From: Streptomyces naganishii JCM 4654 | GTDB taxonomy: Bacteria > Actinomycetota > Actinomycetes > Streptomycetales > Streptomycetaceae | Direction of reading: 5' to 3' | Length of the DNA: 64,000 bases | Assembly (NCBI RefSeq): GCF_014650575.1 | Contig: NZ_BMVF01000018.1 | Span: forward strand, 1 to 64,000 | In this document: positions 49,525 through 58,072 of the stretch, one piece after another | Position numbering within the stretch: the first letter of the stretch is position 1 | Layout of the letters: each line of letters opens with the position of its first letter | Translations under genes and position numbers: made by a program | Notes under the pieces: generated by a model | The model's input: the letters and a program-made list of their open reading frames with translations, nothing else | What the model was told of the DNA's origin: nothing | Databases searched by the model: none

Positions 49525-51153
49525 TCAGCCGGGCTGCGCCGGATCCAGCTCGCGTGCCATGGCCGAGCGCAGCCGCAGGGTCGTCACCAGCCGCTGGAAC
49601 GCCTCGGCCCAGTACCCCCCGGCGCCCGGCGAGGTGTCCTCCGTCTCGTCCGGCACCGCCATCAGCGCGTCGAGCCGGCTCGCCTCGGCGGGGTCCAGGC
49701 ACCGCTCGGCCAGTCCCATCACTCCACTGAAACTCCATGGGTAACTCCCTGCGTCCCGCGCGATGTTGAGCGCGTCGACCACCGCCCGCCCGAGCGGCGC
49801 GGACCACGGCACCGCGCACACCCCGAGCAGCTGAAACGCCTCGGACAGTCCGTGCGCCGCGATGAAACCGGCCACCCATTCGGCCCGTTCGCCGGCGTCC
49901 AGGGTGCCGAGCAGCTTGGCGCGCTCGGCCAGGGACACCGCGCCCGGCCCGCCCGCCCCGGGCGACGCGGGCGGGCCGAGCAGTGCCCGCGCCCACCGCG
50001 CGTCCCGTTGCCGCACCGCCGCCCGGCACCACGCGGCGTGCAGATCGCCCTGCCAGTCGTCCGCCACGGGCAGCGCCACGATCTCCCGCGGGTCGCGCCC
50101 GCCGAGGCGCCCGGACCAGGTGTCCAGCGGGCTCGCATCCAGCAGCTGCCCGAGCCACCAGGACCGCTCGCCCCGGCCCGTGGGCGGTCTGGGCACGACA
50201 CCGTCGCGCTCCATGCTCGCGTCGCACTCGTGGGGCGCTTCAACGACGATCGTCGGCGTCCCGCGCGTGTGGTCGACGGCCACGCAGGCCCCGGCCCTGA
50301 CCGCCATCCGGGCGGCGAGCGCCGATCCGGGCAGGGCCGACAGCAGCTCCGCGGCGGTGGCGCGGACGTTGCGGCTGCGGTCGGCGAGCGCCTGCTCCAG
50401 GAACGGCTCGTCCTCCGGTGCGAGGCCCGTGCGCAGCGAGTCGAGGAACATCAGCCGGTCCTCGGCCCGCTCGGCCGCCCAGGTGCCGGCGAGCAGTTCA
50501 CGCGCGGCGGCCGGGCTGCGGGCGCGCATCGCCGCGAGCAGCGCGACCCGCTCGGCGAACAGGCCCTCCTCCCACAGCCGCCGGATCCGGTCGGTGTCCT
50601 CGGGGCCGGGCAGGGACGCGCTCCCGCCCGGGGCCGCGCGCAGGGCGAACCGCCAGTCCGGGTTCAGCCGCGCCAGCCACAGGGCGCGAGGTCCGGCGAA
50701 GGCCAGCACGGCCGGACGCAGGTCCGTACGTCCCCGGGCCGCGTCCAGCAGCGCGGGCAGTGCCTGCGGGGCGGGGGCGTAACCGTGCGCGTTCGCCGCC
50801 GCCAGCCACTGGGGCAGCAGCTCCATGAGGTCGGGTGCCGTGCCCCTGCGGCCGCCGCCCCCCGTGCCGGGCCGGTCGGCGAGCAGCAGGGCCAGCCTGC
50901 GGGCCGCCGCCGCGGGCAGCGGCGGACGCGGGTCGGCGGGGGCCGGCTCCGGGCGCCCGGCGGCCGGCGCGGGGCGCAGCCCGGCCCGTCGCCGTACGGT
51001 CTGCAGGGCCGCCGCGTCCAGCAGCGCCACTGGCGCCTCCCGGCCGGCGCCGCCCGGCGGCCTGCGGCGGTCGGTGCCGAGCAGGGCCGTGGTGACCAAC
51101 TCCTCCCAGGCGCCCGCCGCGGGCGCCTCCACCGGGGCGGAGGTCCTGATCAT
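49525..51153 (-). CDS. DUF5691 family protein (HEAT-like helical)
   Basis: The 542-residue, Ala/Leu/Arg-rich, all-helical protein starts MIRTSAPVEAP with AAGGAAG upstream. It has the look of the DUF5691 family: an N-terminal WEELVTTALLGTDRR segment and central HEAT-like repeats such as FLEQALADRSRNVRATAAELLSALP. A C-terminal region reads RDPREIVALPVADDWQGDLHAAWC. No catalytic motif is seen, so a scaffold role is likely. It follows the SWIM gene on the same strand after a 255-base gap and belongs with the MoxR module by genomic association. Confidence 0.8.
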   Translation of the reverse strand: MIRTSAPVEAPAAGAWEELVTTALLGTDRRRPPGGAGREAPVALLDAAALQTVRRRAGLRPAPAAGRPEPAPADPRPPLPAAAARRLALLLADRPGTGGGGRRGTAPDLMELLPQWLAAANAHGYAPAPQALPALLDAARGRTDLRPAVLAFAGPRALWLARLNPDWRFALRAAPGGSASLPGPEDTDRIRRLWEEGLFAERVALLAAMRARSPAAARELLAGTWAAERAEDRLMFLDSLRTGLAPEDEPFLEQALADRSRNVRATAAELLSALPGSALAARMAVRAGACVAVDHTRGTPTIVVEAPHECDASMERDGVVPRPPTGRGERSWWLGQLLDASPLDTWSGRLGGRDPREIVALPVADDWQGDLHAAWCRAAVRQRDARWARALLGPPASPGAGGPGAVSLAERAKLLGTLDAGERAEWVAGFIAAHGLSEAFQLLGVCAVPWSAPLGRAVVDALNIARDAGSYPWSFSGVMGLAERCLDPAEASRLDALMAVPDETEDTSPGAGGYWAEAFQRLVTTLRLRSAMARELDPAQPG

Positions 51154-51408
51154 GGGCTTCCTTTCCGTTGCCGGGTGCCTGTGAGTGGTTGAGGGGTCAC
51201 CCGAGCCGGGTTTCCCCTGGGGCTGAACAAATGCGTGTAACCGGTGAGAAAAGGGCGAACGGGTGAGCTCTATCGGCGGCCGGTGTGCGCCTTTCGGGTG
51301 AGGGTTCCCGCTCCGCCGACGGCGCCCCGCGCATCGGCCCGAGGTCACTCCATTGCCGGACACGACGGGCCCCTGACCGGCCCGAATGTCGCGCAGTGTG
51401 AGCGAGTA

Positions 51409-52758
51409 TCAGCACAGAGTCACCAGTTCGCCCCCGTCCCGCGGCCAGGCCGTCAGCGGGGTGAACCCGCGGTGGCCGCACTCGCCGAACACCGTCACCG
51501 GGGCGCCGCCCGACAGCGCCACCAGCCGCCACAGCCCCGGGCGGGTGACGGCCGCCGGCGTAAGCGGCAGCGCGGCCTCGGACCCCGCGTCGGCCAGTTG
51601 CCAGCCCTCCCCGTCCTGGACCGGCACCACCTCCGCCAGCGTCACCGGAACCGACTCCAGCCAGGGGTCGTCCCGCAGCGCCTCGCCGTAGCACTCGGCC
51701 GCCCGCGCCGTCGTCACCCCCGGCGGGCGTACCGCCGTGGGCGCCGGGGCCGCGAACCGCTCGCCGAGCGCCGCGCGCAGCTGCCCCGAGCCCGGATGGG
51801 CCCGGATTTCCGCGTCGAAGGCGAGTCCCACCGGGAGGGAGAGCTCCGGGGCGCGGCCGGCCGCGCCGTAGGACAGGAGCAGGGCGCCGCGGCCCGTGCC
51901 GGTGCCGTGCAGCCAGATCCTGCGCGTGGTCAGCCTGGTGTCCGCGGTGTCGTACTGCGCGAGGACGAGCCAGTGGTCACGCACCGGCGGGCCGTCCGCC
52001 GCGCCGGGCAGCCCGACCCGGGAGCGGACCGTCGCCGCGAGGTCAGGCGGCAGCTCGTCGCGGCGCAGCCAGCCCTGGTCCAGCAGGTGCAGCAGCGCGC
52101 ACTCCTCCAGCAGACGCACCGGCCAGCCGGGCCCCGACGACGGTATGGCCCCCAGCTCGCGCACGCGCGCGGCCAGTCCGGGAGCCTGCGCGTCGACCAT
52201 CCGGGCCGCCGTCTCCTCCCACAGCCCGTACCCCGCCTGCTCGGCGGACGCCAGGCCGGAACGGAGCAGGTCGGCGAGGCGCTGCTCGAGCTCCGTCGCC
52301 CCCGCGGTGATCCGCTCGGCACGGCGCTCCGCCCGCCGCCGCGCCGCCTCCGGATCGGCGGGCCCCGCACCGGCCGCGCCCGCCGCCGGTTCGCGCGCCG
52401 TCCGCTCCCTCCTGCCCGTGATCCACTGCTCGGCCCAGTCCGGTGCCCGCCCCGGCGGCACCGCGCCGTCGCCGGCCGCCCAGAGCAGGAGCAGCCCGAG
52501 CGCGTGCTTGCACGGGAACTTCCGGCTCGGGCAACTGCACTTGTACGCCGGTCCGGCCGCGTCCGCGATGTCGACCACCGTCCGGTACGGCTTGCTCCCG
52601 CTGCCTTTGCACAGCCCCCACACCGTCCCCTCGCCACAACTGCCCGCCTCGGACCACGGCCCGGCCGCGCCGAGTTTGCTTCCCGCTTTGCGTGACGCGT
52701 CGTCAGGCGCCAGTGCCAGCACCTGGTCCGCCGTCCAGCGCACCCCCTGCAACGTCAT
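51409..52758 (-). CDS. SWIM zinc-finger family protein
   Basis: The 449-residue protein has a SWIM finger near the N-terminus: C74-x-C76-x6-C83-x-H85 in YKCSCPSRKFPCKHALG. An Arg/Ala/Glu-rich helical region and a C-terminal beta-rich part follow. SWIM domains bind DNA or proteins; the role is unknown. The ATG at 52758 lacks a ribosome site but lies exactly at the start predicted by the PafBC-type promoter, so the mRNA is probably leaderless. This rules against the longer frame to 52788. It is divergent from the MoxR operon. Confidence 0.85.
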   Translation of the reverse strand: MTLQGVRWTADQVLALAPDDASRKAGSKLGAAGPWSEAGSCGEGTVWGLCKGSGSKPYRTVVDIADAAGPAYKCSCPSRKFPCKHALGLLLLWAAGDGAVPPGRAPDWAEQWITGRRERTAREPAAGAAGAGPADPEAARRRAERRAERITAGATELEQRLADLLRSGLASAEQAGYGLWEETAARMVDAQAPGLAARVRELGAIPSSGPGWPVRLLEECALLHLLDQGWLRRDELPPDLAATVRSRVGLPGAADGPPVRDHWLVLAQYDTADTRLTTRRIWLHGTGTGRGALLLSYGAAGRAPELSLPVGLAFDAEIRAHPGSGQLRAALGERFAAPAPTAVRPPGVTTARAAECYGEALRDDPWLESVPVTLAEVVPVQDGEGWQLADAGSEAALPLTPAAVTRPGLWRLVALSGGAPVTVFGECGHRGFTPLTAWPRDGGELVTLC

Positions 52759-52765
52759 GCCATCG

Positions 52766-52788
52766 AAGGTAGATCCCACCACTGACAA
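52766..52788 (-). promoter_or_regulatory. RecA-NDp / PafBC-type promoter of the SWIM gene
   Basis: On the minus strand TTGTCAGTG (52780-52788), N8, TACCTT (52766-52771) matches TTGTCRGTG-N8-TANNNT exactly. Transcription would start within a base or two of the ATG at 52758. Confidence 0.75.
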
Positions 52789-52825
52789 TCGCTTCGGCGA
52801 CCGCGTTTGCGCAGGTCAGAACGGA

Positions 52826-52848
52826 TTGTCAGTGCCGTGGTGCACGGT
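52826..52848 (+). promoter_or_regulatory. RecA-NDp / PafBC-like promoter of the MoxR operon
   Basis: TTGTCAGTG (52826-52834), N8, CACGGT (52843-52848) matches the consensus with one deviation (CA for TA). It is arranged back-to-back with the SWIM promoter: the 9-mers form an inverted pair 37 bp apart. Confidence 0.6.
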
Positions 52849-52891
52849 GGACACCAGATCCGAACCGGCCGAGCTGGAGGGGGCCTCAGCC

Positions 52892-54079
52892 ATGTCTGTG
52901 CCCGTCGAACCGACACCCGTCGAACCGAGTCAGCACCGCTCCGCGCCCGCGAACACGGGCGCGGGGGAAAAGGGACGGGCAGGCGCGGCGCAAGCCGGGC
53001 CCGAGGCGCTGCGGCCGCACGCCGAGGACGCCTTCGCCGCCGAACTGGCCGCGCTGGCCGCGCAGGACGACCGCCCGCGCCCGGCCCGCTGGAAGCTGTC
53101 GCCGTGGGCCGTCGCCACCTACCTCCTCGGCGGCACCCTGCCGGACGGCACGGTGATCACCCCGAAGTACGTCGGCCCGCGCCGCATCGTCGAGGTCGCC
53201 GTGACCACCCTCGCCACCGACCGCGCCCTGCTCCTGCTCGGCGTGCCGGGCACGGCGAAGACCTGGGTGTCCGAGCACCTGGCCGCCGCGGTCAGCGGCG
53301 ACTCGACCCTGCTGGTGCAGGGCACGGCGGGCACACCCGAGGAGGCGATCCGCTACGGGTGGAACTACGCCCAGTTGCTGGCGCACGGCCCCAGCCGCGA
53401 CGCACTCGTGCCGAGCCCGGTCATGCGGGCCATGGCCGAGGGCATGACGGCCCGGGTCGAGGAGCTGACCCGGATCCCGGCCGACGTGCAGGACACGCTC
53501 ATCACGATCCTCTCGGAGAAGACCCTGCCGATACCGGAGCTGGGCGCAGAGGTGCAGGCGGTCCGCGGCTTCAACCTGATCGCCACGGCCAACGACCGCG
53601 ACCGCGGGGTCAACGACCTCTCCAGCGCCCTGCGCCGCCGCTTCAACACGGTGGTGCTGCCCCTGCCGGAGAGCCCAGAGGCCGAGGTCGACATCGTCTC
53701 CCGCCGCGTCGACCAGATCGGCCGGTCCCTCGACCTTCCGGCCGTGCCGGACGGCGTCGACGAGATCCGCCGGGTCGTGACCGTCTTCCGCGAACTGCGC
53801 GACGGCGTCACCACCGACAGGCGCACGAAGCTGAAGTCGCCGAGCGGCACGCTGTCGACGGCCGAGGCCATCTCGGTCGTCACCGGCGGCCTCGCGCTCG
53901 CCGCCCACTTCGGCGACGGCGTCCTGCGGGCCGGCGACGTGGCGGCCGGCATCCTCGGCGCGGTCGTCCGGGACCCGGCGGCCGACCGGGTCGTCTGGCA
54001 GGAGTACCTGGAGACGGTGGTCCGCGAGCGCGACGGCTGGAAGGACTTCTACCGGGCCTGCCGGGAGGTGAGCGCATGA
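52892..54079 (+). CDS. MoxR-type AAA+ ATPase
   Basis: The 395-residue ATPase has an ~50-residue disordered start and Walker A GVPGTAKT (Lys123). The Walker B region reads ARVEELTRIPADVQD, with Glu in place of the usual Asp. Sensor/arginine-finger segments are NLIATANDRDRG and SALRRRFNTV. MoxR proteins act as chaperones with VWA partners, inserting cofactors or remodelling complexes. GGAGGGGG precedes the ATG by about 9 bases. It is the first gene of MoxR-DUF5682-VWA; the start of a small ORF overlaps its stop (ATGA). Confidence 0.9.
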   Translation: MSVPVEPTPVEPSQHRSAPANTGAGEKGRAGAAQAGPEALRPHAEDAFAAELAALAAQDDRPRPARWKLSPWAVATYLLGGTLPDGTVITPKYVGPRRIVEVAVTTLATDRALLLLGVPGTAKTWVSEHLAAAVSGDSTLLVQGTAGTPEEAIRYGWNYAQLLAHGPSRDALVPSPVMRAMAEGMTARVEELTRIPADVQDTLITILSEKTLPIPELGAEVQAVRGFNLIATANDRDRGVNDLSSALRRRFNTVVLPLPESPEAEVDIVSRRVDQIGRSLDLPAVPDGVDEIRRVVTVFRELRDGVTTDRRTKLKSPSGTLSTAEAISVVTGGLALAAHFGDGVLRAGDVAAGILGAVVRDPAADRVVWQEYLETVVRERDGWKDFYRACREVSA

Positions 54080-54204
54080 GCGCCAACGGGCGGATGTGGG
54101 GCGGCGCGGCGCAGGCGAGCGCCGAGGACGAACCGAGCTGGACGGGCGGACGCGGCGGCCGGCGCGCGCGGCCGGCGCGAGGAGGACGGCATGGCGGGAG
54201 CTGA
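54076..54204 (+). CDS. Possible 42-residue ORF coupled to the MoxR gene
   Basis: ATG at 54076 overlaps the MoxR stop as ATGA and the ORF ends 14 bases inside the DUF5682 gene. The peptide starts MSANGRMWGGAAQ, then becomes Arg/Gly-rich. Tight coupling at both ends supports translation, perhaps only as a ribosome bridge; no family is recognised. Confidence 0.3.
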   Translation: MSANGRMWGGAAQASAEDEPSWTGGRGGRRARPARGGRHGGS

Positions 54205-56692
54205 GGGGACGGCGGGCCACCGGCCCGGCGCGGGACCGCTGCTGCTCGGTGTCCGGCACCACGGGCCGGGCTCCGCGCGGGCGGTCAGGGCCGCGCTGGA
54301 CGCGGCCCGGCCGAGGGTTGTGCTCATCGAGGGGCCGCCGGAGGCCGACGCGCTGATCCCGCTCGCCGCCGAGGAGGGCATGCGGCCGCCGGTCGCCCTG
54401 CTCGCCCACGCCGTGGACGAACCGGGCCGCTCGGCCTTCTGGCCGCTGGCCGGATTCTCCCCGGAGTGGGTCGCGATCCGCTGGGCGCTGCGGCACGACG
54501 TCCCCGCCCGCTTCATCGACCTGCCGGCCACCCACACCCTGGCCTGGCAGCGCGAGGACACCGGCACCCCGGAGGGGAAGCGCGCGCCGCAGACGGACGG
54601 CGCGCCGGACGGGGAGGGTGCCCCGGGTGGGGACGGCGCCCCGAGCGGGGAGGTCCGCCCGGGCGGGGACGGTGCCCCGGGCGGGGACGGTGCCCCGGGT
54701 GGGGAGGGCGCCGAAGACGCTCCGGCCGACGCCGGGGTGCGGGTCGATCCGCTGGCCGCGCTCGCCGGGGCCGCCGGGTACGACGATCCGGAGCGCTGGT
54801 GGGAGGACGTGGTCGAGCACCGGGGCGTGGGGGAGGGCGACCCGTACGCGCCGTTCCTCGTGCTCGAGGAGGCCATGGCGGCGCTGCGGGAGGTCCACGG
54901 CAGCGGCGGGCACGACCGGGACCTCGTGCGCGAGGCGTACATGCGGCTCCAAGTACGGGCCGCGACCCGGGAGTTCGGGGAAGACGTCGCCGTGGTCTGC
55001 GGCGCCTGGCACGTGCCCGCGCTGCGGCGGAAGACGGCCGTCGGCGCCGACCGCGCGCTGCTCAAGGGGCTGCCCAAGGTCAAGACGGACATGACCTGGG
55101 TGCCGTGGACGCACCGCAGACTGGCCCGGGCCGGCGGCTACGGCGCGGGCATCGACTCACCCGGGTGGTACGCCCACCTGTTCGCCGCCCCGGACCGGCC
55201 GGTCGAGCGCTGGCTGACCAAGGTGGCCGGACTGCTGCGCGAGGAGGACCGGATCGTCTCCTCCGCGCACGTCATCGAGGCGGTGCGGCTCGCGGAGACG
55301 CTCGCCGCGATGCGCGGCCGCCCGCTGCCAGGGCTGAGCGAGACCACCGACGCCGTGCGGGCGGTCATGTGCGACGGCTCGGACGTCCCCCTGGCGCTCG
55401 TACGAGACCGGCTGGTGGTCGGGGACGTACTGGGCGAGGTGCCCGAGTCGGCGCCCGCGGTGCCCCTCCAGCGGGACCTGGCCGGGCTCCAGCGCCGGTT
55501 GCGGCTCAGACCGGAGGCGGCGGAACGGGAGTTGGAGCTCGACCTGCGCGGCGGGACCGACGCCGGCCGCAGCAGGCTGTTGCACCGGCTGCGGCTGCTC
55601 GGCGTCGGCTGGGGGGAGCCCGCGGCCTCGCGGGGGAGTACGGGCACGTTCCGGGAGACGTGGCGGCTGCGCTGGGAGCCGGAGTTGTCGGTGCGGGTCG
55701 CCGAGGCCGGGGTGTGGGGCACCACCGTGCTCGCCGCCGCGACCGCCAAGGCGGAGGCCGACGCGGTGGGCGCCGGGGCGCTCGCCGAGGTGACCCGGCT
55801 CGCCGAGCAGTGCCTGCTCGCCGGGCTCGCGGACGCGCTGCCGGTGGTGATGCGGGTGCTCGCCGACCGCGCGGCCCTGGACGCGGACGTAGGGCACCTC
55901 GCCCAGGCCCTGCCCGCCCTGGTCCGCTCGCTGCGCTACGGCGACGTGCGCGGCACCGACACCGCCGCCCTCGCCGAGGTCGCCGCCGGCCTGGCCGAGC
56001 GGATCTTCGTCGCACTGCCCCCGGCCTGCGCCGTACTGGACGCGGACGCGGCCGAGGAGATGCGCCGCCATGTGAACGCCGTGCACACGGCGGTGGGTCT
56101 GCTCGGCGACACCCCCATGGCGGGCCACGGCGACCTGCGCGCCCGCTGGCACGGCGTGCTGGGCGTGCTGTCGGGCCGCGACACGATTCCCGGGGTCGTC
56201 CGGGGCCGTGCCGTGCGGCTGCTGCTCGACGACGGGGAGGTCGAGCAGGAGAAGGCGGCGCGGCTGATGGGGCTCGCCCTCTCGCCGGGCACCGCGCCCG
56301 CGGACGCGGCCGCGTGGATCGAGGGGTTCGTGGGCGGCGGGGGCGGGATGCTGCTGGTGCACGACGAGCGGCTGCTCGCCCTGGTCGACGACTGGCTGAC
56401 CGGGGTGCCGGCTCAGGCGTTCACCGACGTACTGCCGCTGCTGCGGCGCACCTTCTCGGCGTACGAACCGGGGGTGCGCAGATCGCTCGGCGAACTGGTC
56501 CGGCGCGGGCCGCGACCGGGGGGCGGCCCGGCCGGCGCCACGGCGGCCGGACCCCCCGGCTTCGGCGCGGACCTCGACCGGGAGCGGGCCGACGCCGTGC
56601 TGCCCGTACTGCGGCTGCTGCTCGGCCTGGGCCCGGACGGCGCCGGAGCCCAGGACGCAAGCGGCGGCGAACTCGCGGGGGCGGCCAGATGA
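54191..56692 (+). CDS. DUF5682 family protein
   Basis: The 833-residue protein is large and cytoplasmic. Its N-terminal domain has GVRHHGPGSA (His23, His24), VVLIEGPPEAD (Glu47) and VVCGAWHVPAL (His274). That arrangement of a His motif, an acidic motif and a second His motif recalls the TraB/TIKI/EreA-like hydrolase fold (inference). A Gly/Asp/Ala/Pro-rich insert (about 125-180) breaks that domain. The rest is helical. GGAGG lies 5 bases before the ATG. The stop overlaps the VWA gene's ATG, so the two are coupled. Confidence 0.85.
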   Translation: MAGAEGTAGHRPGAGPLLLGVRHHGPGSARAVRAALDAARPRVVLIEGPPEADALIPLAAEEGMRPPVALLAHAVDEPGRSAFWPLAGFSPEWVAIRWALRHDVPARFIDLPATHTLAWQREDTGTPEGKRAPQTDGAPDGEGAPGGDGAPSGEVRPGGDGAPGGDGAPGGEGAEDAPADAGVRVDPLAALAGAAGYDDPERWWEDVVEHRGVGEGDPYAPFLVLEEAMAALREVHGSGGHDRDLVREAYMRLQVRAATREFGEDVAVVCGAWHVPALRRKTAVGADRALLKGLPKVKTDMTWVPWTHRRLARAGGYGAGIDSPGWYAHLFAAPDRPVERWLTKVAGLLREEDRIVSSAHVIEAVRLAETLAAMRGRPLPGLSETTDAVRAVMCDGSDVPLALVRDRLVVGDVLGEVPESAPAVPLQRDLAGLQRRLRLRPEAAERELELDLRGGTDAGRSRLLHRLRLLGVGWGEPAASRGSTGTFRETWRLRWEPELSVRVAEAGVWGTTVLAAATAKAEADAVGAGALAEVTRLAEQCLLAGLADALPVVMRVLADRAALDADVGHLAQALPALVRSLRYGDVRGTDTAALAEVAAGLAERIFVALPPACAVLDADAAEEMRRHVNAVHTAVGLLGDTPMAGHGDLRARWHGVLGVLSGRDTIPGVVRGRAVRLLLDDGEVEQEKAARLMGLALSPGTAPADAAAWIEGFVGGGGGMLLVHDERLLALVDDWLTGVPAQAFTDVLPLLRRTFSAYEPGVRRSLGELVRRGPRPGGGPAGATAAGPPGFGADLDRERADAVLPVLRLLLGLGPDGAGAQDASGGELAGAAR
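54620..54715 (+). repeat. In-gene Gly-Asp-Gly-Ala-Pro repeat
   Basis: About five copies of an 18-bp unit encode G-G-D-G-A-P inside the DUF5682 gene, forming a flexible insert at about residues 143-177. Confidence 0.75.
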
Positions 56693-57912
56693 CCACGGCG
56701 ACCGGAAGGACGTACGGCATGGCCGGCACGGACGGTATGGAAGGTATGGACGGCACGGACCCGGCGGGGGAGCGGCTGCGGCGGTGGCGGCTCGTCCTCG
56801 GCGGTGACGCGGCCGACGGCACCGGCTGCGCGCTGTCCGGGCGGGACGCGGAGATGGACGGCGCGCTCACCGCGCTCTACGGCAAGGACGACCGGCCGAG
56901 GGCGAGACGGACGGGCCGGGACCGTTCGGCGGGGCTCGGAGCCTCCGCGCCGTCGGTCGCGCGATGGCTCGGGGACATACGGACGTACTTCCCGTCCCCC
57001 GTCGTACAGGTCATGCAGCGCGACGCCATCGACCGGCTCGGCCTGGCCACGCTGCTGCTCGAGCCGGAGATGCTGGAGGCGGTGGAGGCCGACGTGCACC
57101 TCGTCGGCACGCTGCTGTCGCTGAACAAGGCGATGCCGGAGACGACGAAGGAGACGGCGCGGGCGGTCGTGCGCAAGGTCGTCGAGGACCTGGAGAAGCG
57201 GCTGGCCACCCGGACCCGGGCCACCCTCACCGGCGCGCTCGACCGCAGCGCCCGCGTCAGCCGGCCGCGCCACCACGACATCGACTGGCACCGCACGATC
57301 GCGGCCAACCTCAAGCACTACCTGCCGGAGTACCGGACGGTCGTGCCGGAGCGGCTCATCGGCTACGGGCGCGCCTCGCAGTCCGTGAAGAAGGAGGTCG
57401 TCCTCTGTATCGACCAGTCGGGCTCGATGGCGGCGTCGGTCGTGTACGCGTCCGTCTTCGGCGCGGTGCTCGCGTCCATGCGGTCGATCAGCACCCGGCT
57501 GGTCGTCTTCGACACGGCGGTCGTCGACCTCACCGACCAACTCGACGACCCGGTCGACGTCCTCTTCGGCACCCAGCTCGGGGGCGGCACGGACATCAAC
57601 CGGGCGCTGGCGTACTGCCAGTCGCAGATAACCCGGCCCGCCGAGACGGTGGTGGTACTGATCAGTGACCTGTACGAGGGCGGCATACGCGACGAGATGC
57701 TGAAGCGGGTGGCGGCGATGAAGGCGTCGGGAGTGCAGTTCGTCGCGCTGCTCGCGCTCTCCGACGAGGGGGCGCCCGCCTACGACCGTGAGCACGCGGC
57801 GGCGCTCGCGGCGCTCGGGGCGCCGGCGTTCGCCTGCACGCCCGAGCTGTTTCCGGAGGTGATGGCGGCGGCGATCGAGAAGCGTCCGCTTCCGGTGCCG
57901 GACACCGTCTGA
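56689..57912 (+). CDS. VWA domain-containing protein
   Basis: The 407-residue protein has a C-terminal von Willebrand A domain with a complete MIDAS: Asp242-x-Ser244-x-Ser246 (DQSGS), Thr301 in GGGTDI and Asp327 in SDLYEGG. The N-terminal ~230 residues are helical (YFPSPVVQVMQRDAIDRLGL; LLSLNKAMPETTKETARAVV). In MoxR systems the VWA protein is the client-binding adaptor or metal-dependent partner. ATG overlaps the DUF5682 stop (ATGA). A Met/Gly/Asp-rich start leaves the exact initiation Met open. Confidence 0.9.
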   Translation: MTTATGRTYGMAGTDGMEGMDGTDPAGERLRRWRLVLGGDAADGTGCALSGRDAEMDGALTALYGKDDRPRARRTGRDRSAGLGASAPSVARWLGDIRTYFPSPVVQVMQRDAIDRLGLATLLLEPEMLEAVEADVHLVGTLLSLNKAMPETTKETARAVVRKVVEDLEKRLATRTRATLTGALDRSARVSRPRHHDIDWHRTIAANLKHYLPEYRTVVPERLIGYGRASQSVKKEVVLCIDQSGSMAASVVYASVFGAVLASMRSISTRLVVFDTAVVDLTDQLDDPVDVLFGTQLGGGTDINRALAYCQSQITRPAETVVVLISDLYEGGIRDEMLKRVAAMKASGVQFVALLALSDEGAPAYDREHAAALAALGAPAFACTPELFPEVMAAAIEKRPLPVPDTV

Positions 57913-58072
57913 CGCCTAGGGGCGGTGAGCTGACGACTTGTCGACCGAATCCTGCCGGAAAAACGGACATGCCTACCCATCGGTAACAGAGGGCTTGCGT
58001 GACCGCGGGAGGCCCGTGCGAGGATTCGGTGACCTGTCGGCAACATGTCATCCGACCGGGAAGGAACCCCTG

